Shown here: positions 6,886 through 15,587 of the stretch, piece by piece
Layout: every line of letters starts with the position of its first letter
How positions within the stretch are numbered: the stretch's first letter is position 1
Source of the DNA: Rhizobium rhizogenes NBRC 13257
Lineage (GTDB): Bacteria; Pseudomonadota; Alphaproteobacteria; Rhizobiales; Rhizobiaceae
Direction of reading: 5' to 3'
Assembly: GCF_000696095.1 (NCBI RefSeq)
Contig: NZ_BAYX01000024.1
Coordinates: 1 to 64,000, forward strand
Length of the DNA: 64,000 bases
Program-made: the position numbers and the translations under genes
Notes under the pieces: generated by a model
Database searches by the model: none
The model's input: the letters and a program-made list of their open reading frames with translations, nothing else
What the model was told of the DNA's origin: nothing

Positions 6886-7872
6886 ATGCGTAAAACCACG
6901 TCCAAATGGCTGTCCGGGCTCGTTCTCGCGGGCACCTTCATGGCGAGCGTCGCGACCGCAGCGGCCGAGCCGATCAAGGTTGCCATCGCCAATTTCGGCG
7001 AGCATCCGCAGCTCAACGCCTCGATCGCCGGCTTCAAGAAGGCGCTGGCCGACAATGGCTTCGTTGAGGGCAAGGACGTGGTCTACACCGAGAGCAACAC
7101 CAGCTTCGACGCTTCGCTGGTGCCGCAGATGATCGCCAAGCTGCAGTCCGACCATCCGAAGCTGATGTACACCGTCACCACGCCGGTCTCGCAGATCGCC
7201 AAGAAGGCGCTCGCCGGCTCCGGCATCCCGATCGTGTTCTCGGCCGTGACCGATCCGGTCGCCGCCAAGCTCACACCTTCCTGGAACGCGGGCGACGAGG
7301 GCATCACCGGCGCATCCGACCTGCAGGATATCGCCGCCATCATGACCTTCACCAAGAAGCTGCTGCCGAACGCCAAGCGCTTCGGCCTGCCCTACAATCC
7401 GGGCGAAGCCAATGACGTCGCCCTGCTCGAAAAGGTCAAGGAAGCAGCCCCGGCTGCCGGCTTCGAAGTCGTTCCCGTCGGCGTCGACAGCGTCAACGAC
7501 ATCCAGCAGCGCATCGCATCGCTGGCCGGCAAGGCCGACGTGATCTACACGCCCGCCTCCAACCTGCTGCAGCCGGCGATCACCGCCGTTTCCGCAGCTG
7601 CCCGCCAGGCTCAAATCCCGATCGTCAATTCGGATGACGCCGCCGTTCGCAGCGGTATCGTACCGGCAAGCTTCGCGGTCAATTACGAGCAGGTCGGCGA
7701 AAATGCCGGCAAGATCGCCGCGCAGATCCTGAAGGGCGCGGATCCGAAGACGATCGCCCCGGTGCGTCCGGCCTATGCGGACCATGCGCCGCTGATCAAC
7801 AAGACGGTTCTGAAGGCTTTCGGCGCCGAAGTGCCGGCCGAACTTGCCGATTGCAATTGCTTCGTCAACTGA
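6886..7872 (+). CDS. ABC importer substrate-binding protein (TrpX-like family)
   Basis: 328 residues with a signal peptide (MRKTTSKWLSGLVLAGTFMASVATAAA) and a full ABC_sub_bind fold: EPIKVAIANFGEHPQLNASI, VEGKDVVYTESNTS, VTTPVSQIAKKAL, PIVFSAVTDPVAAKL, NSDDAAVRSG. This family includes TrpX, the binding protein of tryptophan importers. Periplasmic. It starts an operon with its ATPase and permease followed by kynureninase and a formamidase, so kynurenine, formylkynurenine or tryptophan is the likely ligand (inferred from context). A start at 6886 with GGGAGG upstream is well supported. A terminator-like hairpin follows it, which would favour excess binding protein over membrane components. Confidence 0.88.
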   Translation: MRKTTSKWLSGLVLAGTFMASVATAAAEPIKVAIANFGEHPQLNASIAGFKKALADNGFVEGKDVVYTESNTSFDASLVPQMIAKLQSDHPKLMYTVTTPVSQIAKKALAGSGIPIVFSAVTDPVAAKLTPSWNAGDEGITGASDLQDIAAIMTFTKKLLPNAKRFGLPYNPGEANDVALLEKVKEAAPAAGFEVVPVGVDSVNDIQQRIASLAGKADVIYTPASNLLQPAITAVSAAARQAQIPIVNSDDAAVRSGIVPASFAVNYEQVGENAGKIAAQILKGADPKTIAPVRPAYADHAPLINKTVLKAFGAEVPAELADCNCFVN

Positions 7873-7905
7873 CAAGCGGCATCTTCGACAGACAATTCAG
7901 CAGAT

Positions 7906-7935
7906 ATGGCGGCGTGGCCAACGCCGCCATTTTTT
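7906..7935 (+). terminator. Intra-operon terminator/attenuator hairpin
   Basis: Nine-bp perfect stem ATGGCGGCG/CGCCGCCAT with a 7-base loop (7915-7921), followed by six T residues (7930-7935). It has the form of an intrinsic terminator and sits between the binding-protein and ATPase genes, just before the ATPase ribosome-binding site. Confidence 0.7.
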
Positions 7936-7948
7936 CAAGGAGGCACGG

Positions 7949-8728
7949 ATGCTGGACATCAAATCCGCGCGCAAGGTTTTCTACAAGGGACTGCCGGACG
8001 AGAAGGTCGCCCTCGACGGCCTCACCCTGTCGCTCAAGTCAGGCGAATTCGGCGTGGTCATCGGCTCGAACGGTGCCGGCAAGAGCAGCATGCTCAACGC
8101 CATTTCCGGCGCGCTCAGCCTCGATTCCGGCCAGATCATCATCAATGGCGACGATGTCACCGGCTCGCCCGTGCATAAGCGTGCCGCACGGCTCGCCCGC
8201 GTCTTCCAGGATCCGATGAAGGGCACCGCCGCCAGCATGACGGTTGCCGAAAACATGCTGCTCGCCGAACTGCGCGGCAAGAAGCGCGCCCTGCGCCCCG
8301 GTCTCAACGCATCCCGGCTTGCCATATATAGAGAACGGCTGTCTGTTCTCGGCCTCGGCCTGGAAAACCGGCTGGATACGAAGGTGGAGCTGCTCTCCGG
8401 CGGCCAGCGGCAATCGCTGTCGCTGATAATGGCCGTCGGCGGTTCGCCCGATGTCCTTTTGCTCGACGAACATACCGCAGCGCTCGATCCGCGCACCGCC
8501 GATATCGTCATGCAGGCGACGGTGCGTACAGTCGAGGCGCTGAAGCTGACGACGCTGATGGTGACGCACAACATGCAGCACGCCGTCGATTTCGGCGACA
8601 GCATCATCATGCTCGACGCCGGCCGTGTGCATCTCGAGATCACCGGCGAGGGAAAACGCCGGATCACCGTGCCCGAGCTGATCGGTCATTTCGCCGTCAA
8701 GACCGACCGCATGCTGCTGGTGAGCTGA
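7949..8728 (+). CDS. ABC importer ATP-binding protein
   Basis: 259 residues: Walker A GSNGAGKSS (about residue 38), Q-loop VFQDPMKGTAASM, signature LSGGQRQSLSL, Walker B VLLLDEHTAALDP and switch histidine in MVTHNMQHA. This is the cytoplasmic motor for the importer made by its neighbours; proteins of this subgroup pair with TrpX-like binding proteins. I start at MLDIKSARKVF because AAGGAGG lies 6 bases before it; the frame is open upstream to 7844 without a good site. Four bases separate it from the permease gene. Confidence 0.93.
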   Translation: MLDIKSARKVFYKGLPDEKVALDGLTLSLKSGEFGVVIGSNGAGKSSMLNAISGALSLDSGQIIINGDDVTGSPVHKRAARLARVFQDPMKGTAASMTVAENMLLAELRGKKRALRPGLNASRLAIYRERLSVLGLGLENRLDTKVELLSGGQRQSLSLIMAVGGSPDVLLLDEHTAALDPRTADIVMQATVRTVEALKLTTLMVTHNMQHAVDFGDSIIMLDAGRVHLEITGEGKRRITVPELIGHFAVKTDRMLLVS

Positions 8729-8732
8729 TATC

Positions 8733-9656
8733 ATGGACTTCATTCAGACAACCGTTTCGAGTTTCATCTCGCTGATCCCGGTCACGCTGGCGCAGAGCTT
8801 CATCCTGAGCTTCGTCGTGCTCGGCATCATGATCCCCTTCCGCATGCTGAGCTTTCCGGACCTGACCAGCGAAGGCGCCTTTCCACTTGGCGGCTGCATT
8901 TGCGGCATTCTGCTGGCAGCGGGCGTGACGCCGCCGCTCTCGATCGTCGCCGCCTTCGCCGTTGGGCTTGCGGCCGGCTGCTGCACTGCCTTTATCCACC
9001 TGCGCTTTCGCATCCATACGCTGCTCGCCGGCATCCTGATGTCGACCATGCTCTACAGCATCAATCTCGGCATCATGGGTAAGTCGAACCTCTCGGTCTT
9101 CGGCTCGCCGACCGTGTTCGACTGGGTGCCACTGACGCAGCCGGGCTTTCCGGCGAGCAAGATCATTGTCGCCGGTATCATTGCCCTCATCGTCCTCATC
9201 GCCCTCAACCTCTATTTCAAGACGGAGAAGGGCACGGCGATGCGAGCTGTGGGCGCCAATCCTGACATGGCCGAGGCGCAGGGCATCAATGTCTGGGCCG
9301 CGACCATTGGCGGCGTCGGTCTTGCCAGCGCCTTTTCCGCCACCAGCGGCGCGCTGATGGTGCAGTCGCAGGGTTTTGCCGACGTCAACATGGGCATCGG
9401 CATCCTCATCAACGGCCTGGCCGCGCTGATGATCGGCGAGGCTTTCACCGGCAAGCAGACCGTGTTGCGGCAGTTGCTCGCGCCCTTTGTCGGCTCGATC
9501 ATCTATTACCAGCTCGTATCGCTCTGCCTTGCCGCCGGTCTGCCGCCGTCGAACCTGAAGCTCGCCACCGGTCTGTTCGTGCTCATCATGCTGGCGCTGC
9601 CAAGCATCCGCCGCAGCCGTGGCGGTGCGCCGTCCAGGGAAACCATTCGCGAATAA
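8733..9656 (+). CDS. ABC importer permease (BPD_transp_2 type)
   Basis: 307 residues with about eight to nine hydrophobic helices (FIQTTVSSFISLIPVTLAQS, FILSFVVLGIMIPF, then several Gly/Ala-rich helices) and the cytoplasmic loop MRAVGANPDMAEAQGINV, the coupling EAA-like motif of LivH/TrpY-type permeases. Inner membrane. It forms the importer with the binding protein at 6886 and ATPase at 7949. Start at the ATG 4 bp after the ATPase stop. The kynureninase gene follows after 13 bp, so translation is probably coupled along the operon. Confidence 0.92.
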   Translation: MDFIQTTVSSFISLIPVTLAQSFILSFVVLGIMIPFRMLSFPDLTSEGAFPLGGCICGILLAAGVTPPLSIVAAFAVGLAAGCCTAFIHLRFRIHTLLAGILMSTMLYSINLGIMGKSNLSVFGSPTVFDWVPLTQPGFPASKIIVAGIIALIVLIALNLYFKTEKGTAMRAVGANPDMAEAQGINVWAATIGGVGLASAFSATSGALMVQSQGFADVNMGIGILINGLAALMIGEAFTGKQTVLRQLLAPFVGSIIYYQLVSLCLAAGLPPSNLKLATGLFVLIMLALPSIRRSRGGAPSRETIRE

Positions 9657-9669
9657 AGAGGCCAGTAAC

Positions 9670-10917
9670 ATGGACAGCCTTCCCGATCTCGCCGCCATCG
9701 AGGCCATGGACGAGGCCGATCCGCTGCGCTTCTTCCGCAGCCGCTTTGCCCTGCCCCACGGCGTCATCTATCTCGATGGCAATTCGCTTGGTGCCGCCTC
9801 GCATGACGTCTTCACGGAACTAAAACAGGCGATGATGGAGGAATGGGGTAATGGCCTCATTCGCAGTTGGAACAGCGCCGGCTGGTTCCAGCTGCCGCTC
9901 GAACTTGGCGACCGCATCGGCCGGCTGATCGGGGCCGCACCCGACCAGACCGTCGTCGCCGACTCCACGTCGATCAATATCTACAAGGCCCTGCATGCGG
10001 CCTTGGCGATGCGCCCCAGCCGTAACGTCATCGTTGCAGAGGGCGACAGTTTTCCGACTGATCTCTATATGGCCGAAGGTGTCACTTCCACGCGGCCGGG
10101 CACCAAACTTCGCCTCGAAGGTCGGGATGCCGACGATATCGAGAACCTGATTGACGATCAGACCGCCGTCGTCCTCGTCAATCACGTCAACTACAAGACA
10201 GGTGCGTTGCGCGACATGGCGGCGCTGACGCGAAGGATCCACGAGGCCGGTGCGCTGGTTATCTGGGATCTCTGCCACAGCGCCGGCGCATTGCCCGTCG
10301 ATCTTGACGGCGCCAATGCCGATTTCGCGGTCGGCTGCACCTATAAATATCTGAACGGTGGCCCGGGCGCGCCGGCCTTCATTTATGCCGCGCACCGCCA
10401 TCATACCTCGATCGTCCAGCCGCTCAGCGGCTGGTGGAGTCACGCCCGGCCCTTCGCCTTCGAGCAGGGCTTTGCCGAAGGCGACGGCATCAAGCGCTTC
10501 CTCTGCGGCACGCCGCCGGTCTTGTCGCTAAGAGCATTAAAGGGCGCGCTCGGCATCTGGGACGAGGTCGATCTAAACATGCTGCGCCAGAAGAGCATCG
10601 CGCTCAGCGATCTCTTCATTCGCCTGGTCGAGGCGAAATGCGGCCAATATGGCGTCGTGCTGGACACCACGCGCGATAGCGAAAAGCGCGGCAGCCAGGT
10701 CTCCTTCATCCATGACAACGGCTATGAAGTCATGCAGGCGCTGATCGAGCGCGGCGTCATTGGCGATTTCCGTGCGCCGTCGACCCTGCGCTTCGGCTTC
10801 ACGCCGCTTTATGTCAGCTACCGCGATGTCTGGCAGGCGGCCGGCGTGTTGGAGGATATTCTGAGCAGCGGATCATGGCAGGAAGCACGCTTTGCCGTGC
10901 GCTCCGCCGTGACCTGA
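9670..10917 (+). CDS. kynU: Kynureninase
   Basis: 415 residues of a PLP-dependent fold-type I enzyme. Visible family markers: VIYLDGNSLGA near the N-terminus, the LIRSWNSAGWFQLPLELGDRIG helix, DSTSINIYKAL, the Asp of IWDLCHSAGALPVDL that contacts the PLP nitrogen, and the Schiff-base lysine in CTYKYLNGGPGAPAF, plus the C-terminal RAPSTLRFGFTPLYVSY. It cleaves kynurenine to anthranilate and alanine (also 3-hydroxykynurenine) in the cytoplasm. Start at MDSLPDLAAI, 13 bp after the permease stop; the open frame upstream overlaps the permease. No kynA (tryptophan dioxygenase) is near, so the substrate is probably imported rather than made here. Confidence 0.95.
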   Translation: MDSLPDLAAIEAMDEADPLRFFRSRFALPHGVIYLDGNSLGAASHDVFTELKQAMMEEWGNGLIRSWNSAGWFQLPLELGDRIGRLIGAAPDQTVVADSTSINIYKALHAALAMRPSRNVIVAEGDSFPTDLYMAEGVTSTRPGTKLRLEGRDADDIENLIDDQTAVVLVNHVNYKTGALRDMAALTRRIHEAGALVIWDLCHSAGALPVDLDGANADFAVGCTYKYLNGGPGAPAFIYAAHRHHTSIVQPLSGWWSHARPFAFEQGFAEGDGIKRFLCGTPPVLSLRALKGALGIWDEVDLNMLRQKSIALSDLFIRLVEAKCGQYGVVLDTTRDSEKRGSQVSFIHDNGYEVMQALIERGVIGDFRAPSTLRFGFTPLYVSYRDVWQAAGVLEDILSSGSWQEARFAVRSAVT

Positions 10918-10945
10918 GCACTGGCAAGAACCTGGAGATCGGGCA

Positions 10946-11776
10946 ATGAGCTATTTCAGGATCAGCGATTGGGACGTTGCCTATACCAACGGCGCCTATG
11001 TCGTTGATGGAGACCGCTGGCCGGCGGCCTGGGTGGGACCGGCACAGGCCTTTCGCGACAGCCTGATTGCGGACGGACGAGCCAGGCTCGACCTTGCCTA
11101 TGGACCCGGCACGCGCAATCGCTTCGATCTCTTCCTACCTTCCGAGAAACCGAAGGGATTGGTCGTCTTCGTCCATGGCGGCTACTGGCTGGAACTGGAC
11201 AAGAGCTATTCGTCGCATCTCGCGGCAGGCCCCATCGCCCACGGCTACGCCGTCGCCATGCCCTCCTACACGCTTTGCCCGGAGATACGCATCACCGCCA
11301 TCGCAAAGGAAATCGCCACGGCGATCGGCGCTGCGGCCGAGATGATCGATGGTCCGTTGATCCTCACAGGGCATTCGGCCGGCGGCCAGCTCGCCACCCG
11401 CATGGTCACCGCCACCTCGCCGCTTGCCGCACCGATCCAGATCCGCATCCGCCATGTACTGTCCATATCGGGCCTGCACGATCTACGCCCAATCATGAGG
11501 CGAGCCATGAACCAGCAACTGCGCATCGACGAGGCGGAAGCCATGGCCGAGAGCCCGGCGCTGCTGGAGCCGATGGACAACCTCCGCCTCACCTGCTGGG
11601 TCGGCGGCGCAGAGCGCTCCGAATTCGTCCGTCAGAGCACCCTGCTTGCCAATATTTGGACCGGTCTCGGCGCGGCGGCGGCAACCATCGTCGAGCCGGA
11701 CCGGAATCATTTCACCATATTGGACGGGCTTGCCGATCCAGCGCATCCGCTAACGCGGGCCTTGCTCTCCGACTGA
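10946..11776 (+). CDS. Alpha/beta hydrolase, AFMID-like formylkynurenine formamidase candidate
   Basis: 276 residues with VVFVHGGYWLELDKS (HGGxW oxyanion motif of AFMID-type arylformamidases), nucleophile elbow LILTGHSAGGQLATR, and a late His in EPDRNHFTILDGL. The eukaryotic AFMID group hydrolyses N-formylkynurenine to kynurenine; most bacterial KynB enzymes instead belong to the unrelated metal-dependent cyclase family. Position 29 bp after kynU makes formamidase the best guess, but substrate is inferred from context. Ribosome-binding site GGAGAT before the ATG. It ends the operon; the next gene is convergent. Confidence 0.82.
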   Translation: MSYFRISDWDVAYTNGAYVVDGDRWPAAWVGPAQAFRDSLIADGRARLDLAYGPGTRNRFDLFLPSEKPKGLVVFVHGGYWLELDKSYSSHLAAGPIAHGYAVAMPSYTLCPEIRITAIAKEIATAIGAAAEMIDGPLILTGHSAGGQLATRMVTATSPLAAPIQIRIRHVLSISGLHDLRPIMRRAMNQQLRIDEAEAMAESPALLEPMDNLRLTCWVGGAERSEFVRQSTLLANIWTGLGAAAATIVEPDRNHFTILDGLADPAHPLTRALLSD

Positions 11777-11789
11777 TCGGAAGGAGAGA

Positions 11790-12212
11790 CTATGCCTTCA
11801 CAGGCGCGTTGATCGCCCAGGTGACACCGAAGGGATCGCGAAGCTGGCCCCAGCGATCGCCCCAGAACATCACCTGCGGCTCCATGATCACCTCTGCTCC
11901 AGCCTCGACGGCACGCGCCCACCAGGGATGGAGGTCGTCGACAAGCAGTTGCAGCGAGAAAGCCTGTGGCTTTTCCACTCCAAAGCCATGTTCAGGATAA
12001 AAATCTCCCAGCATCAGCGAGCTGCCGTTGACATAGAGATGGATATGCATCGTCCGGCCCTGCTCATCGGCCGGATACATGAAGGCACGCTCGGCGCCGA
12101 AGGCGCGTTCATAGAATTCGGCGGCCTTCACGGCGCCATCCACCATCACATAGGTCACCAGGCCGCCCTTGGCCGGGATATTGGGCTGGGATGGTTGTTC
12201 TGCATCGGTCAT
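11790..12212 (-). CDS. VOC-superfamily (PhnB-like) protein
   Basis: 140 residues of glyoxalase/VOC fold: GLVTYVMVDGAVKAAEFYERAFGAERAF, MHIHLYVNGSSLMLGDFY, VDDLHPWWARAVEAGAEV, and the closing DRWGQLRDPFGVTWAIN typical of PhnB/YdcE-like proteins. Probably a small metal-dependent enzyme or resistance-type binding protein; substrate unknown. Start at MTDAEQPSQPN with GAGGAGA upstream; the longer frame to 12305 is not protein-like. Converges with the kynurenine operon with 13 bp between stops. Confidence 0.85.
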   Translation of the reverse strand: MTDAEQPSQPNIPAKGGLVTYVMVDGAVKAAEFYERAFGAERAFMYPADEQGRTMHIHLYVNGSSLMLGDFYPEHGFGVEKPQAFSLQLLVDDLHPWWARAVEAGAEVIMEPQVMFWGDRWGQLRDPFGVTWAINAPVKA

Positions 12213-12368
12213 GATCGTCTCCTCGGAACAGGTTTGAACATTGCGCCCGTCGACGGGCTGCCCCAAGGACGATGACCGATCACGTTTCCCGACAGGCGAC
12301 GCCAAATATTTTCCATTTGATCATTTCATGGCAGAACACTTCGCATCCGAATGAAAGGCGAGAAGCAT

Positions 12369-12746
12369 ATGGACCGACCGCGAACAGTGCTGCTCTCCCT
12401 ATGCCTGCTAGCCACGACGGCCCAGAATTGTCCGGCATCCGAAGCCGTCTATCGGGGCATAGAGGATGACAGGACGAACGGCGTGAAGCACGGCCTGTTC
12501 GAAATCAGGGAAGAGGCGAGACAATTCATCGCCACGGAAAATCTGTCTCGTGGCACCCATTGGGAGGTGCTTGACCCAAACCTGAAGATTCAGGTGCCGC
12601 GATGTGCCGTTCCCTTGACGACCAAGTGGGTTCCCAAGACCTATGGCCTGTCCGCACCGAATGTCGCGGTGAGCTGCGGCAGGACGGTCCACGACAGTTG
12701 GGAGAAACACTGGAACGTCTTCGTTCCCGTCACCTCAAAGCGATGA
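12369..12746 (+). CDS. Small secreted hypothetical protein
   Basis: 125 residues. Signal-peptide-like start (MDRPRTVLLSLCLLATTAQNCPAS), then a soluble part with HWEVLDPNLKIQVPRCAVPL, PNVAVSCGRTVHDSWEKHWNVFVPV. The two cysteines in the mature part could form a disulfide. I use the Met at 12369; one at 12351 would add six charged residues. No family recognised. Its 3' end overlaps the end of the convergent PAS-GGDEF-EAL gene by 12 bp. Confidence 0.7.
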   Translation: MDRPRTVLLSLCLLATTAQNCPASEAVYRGIEDDRTNGVKHGLFEIREEARQFIATENLSRGTHWEVLDPNLKIQVPRCAVPLTTKWVPKTYGLSAPNVAVSCGRTVHDSWEKHWNVFVPVTSKR

Positions 12747-14810
12747 AACCCGCTTCATGGGGCGCTTTTCGCCAAAAATCAGCGCCTCCGCATCCTGTCG
12801 CGGCATAGGCCGGCCGAGCAGGAAACCTTGCACTTCGCTGTAGCCCTCGGCCCGCAATTTCCCCAGCTGTTCTTCCGTCTCGATGCCCTCGGCCAACGTC
12901 ATGGCATTGAATCCGGAGGCGATGCCGACGACGGCGCGGACGATCGCGAGATTGCCGGGATCGGTCTCGATGCCGGCAACGAAGCTGCGATCGAGCTTGA
13001 TCTTGTCAAAGGCGAAGGAACGCAGATAACTGAGCGAGGAATAGCCGGTGCCGAAATCGTCGATGGCGATGCGGATGCCGAGCTCCTTCAAGGCGCGCAG
13101 CAAATGCAGGCTCTGCTCAACCTCGGAGAGCAGGACAGATTCGGTGATTTCGATCTCTAGCCGTTCGGGACGCAGTCCTGTCTCGTCCAGCACCGAGACG
13201 ACGGTGGCGAGCAGGCCTGCATGCCGGAACTGATAGACGGACAGATTGACGGCAATCTTCAGGTGGCTCGGCCATCGTGCAGCAATGCGGCATGCCTCCC
13301 GCAGCACCCATTCGCCGATCGGCACGATCATGCCGGTCTCTTCGGCGACGGGGATGAACTCCATCGGTGCGATCAGCCCACGCTCCGGGTGCCGCCAGCG
13401 GATCAGCGCCTCGAAGCCGGACAGGCCGTCATTGTCCAACCGGATGATCGGCTGATAATAAAGCTCGAATTCGCCGTTCTGCAGCGCTTCGCGAAGCTCG
13501 ACGGTGAGTTGATGACGCCGCTCGGCCTCAAGCCGCATCTCGGTCTGGTAAAAACGATAGGTCGACCGGCCGCTGCCCTTGGCCGCATAAAGCGCCAGGT
13601 CCGCGTCACGCATCAGGACATCGGCATCGTCCGCATGGTCCGGCGCCATCGCAATGCCGATGCTGCAGGTGACATGTTCGCGAACGCCGTCGAGATCGAA
13701 GGGGGCCGCAAGCGACAGCAGCAGCAGATCGGCAAAGCGCTGTGTCCGATCGGCATCGGTCATCCTCAGCACCAGCGCGAATTCATCGCCGCCAAGACGG
13801 GCGACAAGATCACTTTTCTCGGCAAGCCGCAGAAGCCGCTGCGCGACCTGGCGCAGAAGCGTGTCGCCGGCGGCATGCCCTTTGCTGTCGTTGATGTGCT
13901 TGAAATGATCGATGTCGATGTAAAGCAGCGCGATCGGTGTTTCCGGAGTGGCGGAGGCCACCTGCCGGACGATGCTTTCGGAGAAGAAGGCGCGGTTCGG
14001 AAGACCGGTGAGGGAATCATGCATGGCGAGATGCGCAAGCTTTGCCTCGACGCCGCGTTCCTCCGTGACATCCTGGGAAATGCCGAGAAGGTAGCGCGGC
14101 GCTTCGCCCTTCGGCGCCGGCAGCGCCCGCTTCGCTGTCCTCAGGATGCGCGTGACGCCATCCATACCCCGGACTGTTTCTTCGAAACTGACGGTCGATG
14201 GCGTTTCGAAGGTGCGTTCATCCTGCTGACGGAATGCCGCGATCTGCTCCGCGTGGAAAACCGCCTGGTCGTTCTTGCCGACAACATCTTTTGCCGGACG
14301 CCCGATGGCGGCCGCGCAGGCCTCGTTGAACAGGATATAGCGACCGTCCTCCGCCATGTCCTTGACGAAAACGCCGACCGGCAGATTGTCGACGATGCTG
14401 TCGAGCAGCGAGCGGGTATCGGTGACTTGGCGCCGTGCGGCATTGACCTCCGTGCGATCCTGGACGATCGCCAGGATCGCCGCCTTGCCGTCAAAACGGA
14501 TTTCGCGGCCGTAGGTCAGCACCTCGAATGTCTCGCCGTCAGCTTTCAGATGCGTCCAGCGCTCTGCCTTCTCCACATCCGTCCGGCGCCGAATGGCATC
14601 AAGCATACGCTCGCGCTCTTTCTGCGGGCGGATGTCGAGAACCGTCATGCCGATATAATCCTCATGGCGATAGCCATAGAGATCGCGGGCGGCATCGTTG
14701 ACGATCAGGAATTTCAGCGTCTCGGGATCGTAGACCCACATCGGCGAGGGATGCGTCTCGAATAGCGACCGAAAGTCATCGTTCGGAGTGTCGGGCCAAA
14801 CGGAATTCAT
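12735..14810 (-). CDS. PAS-PAS-GGDEF-EAL cyclic-di-GMP protein
   Basis: 691 residues, no membrane segment, so cytoplasmic. Order: PAS domain (about 10-125, FETHPSPMWVYDPETL, NDAARDLYGY), a second PAS/PAC (about 130-255), GGDEF domain with intact active site RLGGDEFALVL (about 340), and EAL domain (about 435-680). EAL residues all look present: EALIRW, NLSVYQF, EITESVLL, IDDFGTGYSSLSYL, KLDRSFV and EGIETEEQL. Both diguanylate cyclase and phosphodiesterase activity are therefore possible. The PAS domains would sense a small ligand or redox state. A 270-bp AT-rich upstream region (14811-15084) separates it from a divergent gene and should carry both promoters. Confidence 0.95.
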   Translation of the reverse strand: MNSVWPDTPNDDFRSLFETHPSPMWVYDPETLKFLIVNDAARDLYGYRHEDYIGMTVLDIRPQKERERMLDAIRRRTDVEKAERWTHLKADGETFEVLTYGREIRFDGKAAILAIVQDRTEVNAARRQVTDTRSLLDSIVDNLPVGVFVKDMAEDGRYILFNEACAAAIGRPAKDVVGKNDQAVFHAEQIAAFRQQDERTFETPSTVSFEETVRGMDGVTRILRTAKRALPAPKGEAPRYLLGISQDVTEERGVEAKLAHLAMHDSLTGLPNRAFFSESIVRQVASATPETPIALLYIDIDHFKHINDSKGHAAGDTLLRQVAQRLLRLAEKSDLVARLGGDEFALVLRMTDADRTQRFADLLLLSLAAPFDLDGVREHVTCSIGIAMAPDHADDADVLMRDADLALYAAKGSGRSTYRFYQTEMRLEAERRHQLTVELREALQNGEFELYYQPIIRLDNDGLSGFEALIRWRHPERGLIAPMEFIPVAEETGMIVPIGEWVLREACRIAARWPSHLKIAVNLSVYQFRHAGLLATVVSVLDETGLRPERLEIEITESVLLSEVEQSLHLLRALKELGIRIAIDDFGTGYSSLSYLRSFAFDKIKLDRSFVAGIETDPGNLAIVRAVVGIASGFNAMTLAEGIETEEQLGKLRAEGYSEVQGFLLGRPMPRQDAEALIFGEKRPMKRVSSL

Positions 14811-15084
14811 GTGCGGATCGACCTAGCCAATTTGCGTTGAAATGATACGGAACGCGATAGTCATAATTAAAAAAGTTAAACAAAATCAAAATGCTATACT
14901 AGCTTAAACTTTAAGCAAAAGCTTACCAAATACGCAACCATGCGCTTTGTTTGTCAGCGACTTCCCGAAGAGGCGTAATATCGCCTTGAATGACCGGGGT
15001 GGTATTGATTTTCGCCGCCGATGAACAGGCTCAAATATGCTGAGCCTTGCCAAGTCCTGATAACAACGTCATTTTCCGCCAATC

Positions 15085-15573
15085 ATGAAGATTGTCTCCC
15101 AAAAGGATCTCGAAGCAAATCTTGCGGCTCAGGCGCGGGAAGACGGTATCGACCTGAGCAATGCCGACCTCTCGGACATTGCGTGGCACGGCCTCGATCT
15201 GAGCGGGAAGACCATCGCTATGTCGGTTCTGCGGGGCGCGCATTTTTCCGGAGCGGAAGCACTGCATGGCTGCACCTGGATCGGCAACAGGATCGAAAAC
15301 TGTAGGTTCGAGTCGGTATCGACCTCAAAGGCCGATATACTGGATTGCGAATTCAAAGCATGCACGGTGCACGCGATGCGGTTTTTCAGGGTCGACCTGT
15401 CCCGAACGACTTTCTCTTCCTGCAGCTTTGTCGATGTCGATTTTTCGGAAGCCGTCGCGATCCGGTTGCGGTTCGAAAATTGCAGTTTCGTCGACACCCG
15501 ATTGACCAAGGATGTACTGTTCACCGGTGCTGGCAACTTCGAATTCTCGGCGGAAGGCAAATTGGAAATATAA
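15085..15573 (+). CDS. Pentapeptide-repeat-like protein
   Basis: 162 residues. The middle shows imperfect five-residue periodicity with Leu/Phe at the centre: ID-LSNADLSDIAWHGLDLSG, SVLRGAHFSGAEALHGCTW, CRFESVSTSKADILDCEFKAC, FFRVDLSRTTFSSCSFVDVDF. This matches a right-handed quadrilateral beta-helix of the pentapeptide family, though less regular than classic members. Several such proteins mimic DNA and protect gyrase from quinolones or peptide toxins; others have no known role. No signal peptide. Stand-alone gene between a c-di-GMP protein and uxuA. Confidence 0.65.
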   Translation: MKIVSQKDLEANLAAQAREDGIDLSNADLSDIAWHGLDLSGKTIAMSVLRGAHFSGAEALHGCTWIGNRIENCRFESVSTSKADILDCEFKACTVHAMRFFRVDLSRTTFSSCSFVDVDFSEAVAIRLRFENCSFVDTRLTKDVLFTGAGNFEFSAEGKLEI

Positions 15574-15587
15574 GCTCCGTCCGATTT

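Noticed and set aside
13221..14765. 514-codon plus-strand frame inside the PAS-GGDEF-EAL gene
   Set aside because: Antisense to a protein with intact GGDEF and EAL motifs; rich in Arg/Asp/His with no recognisable domain.
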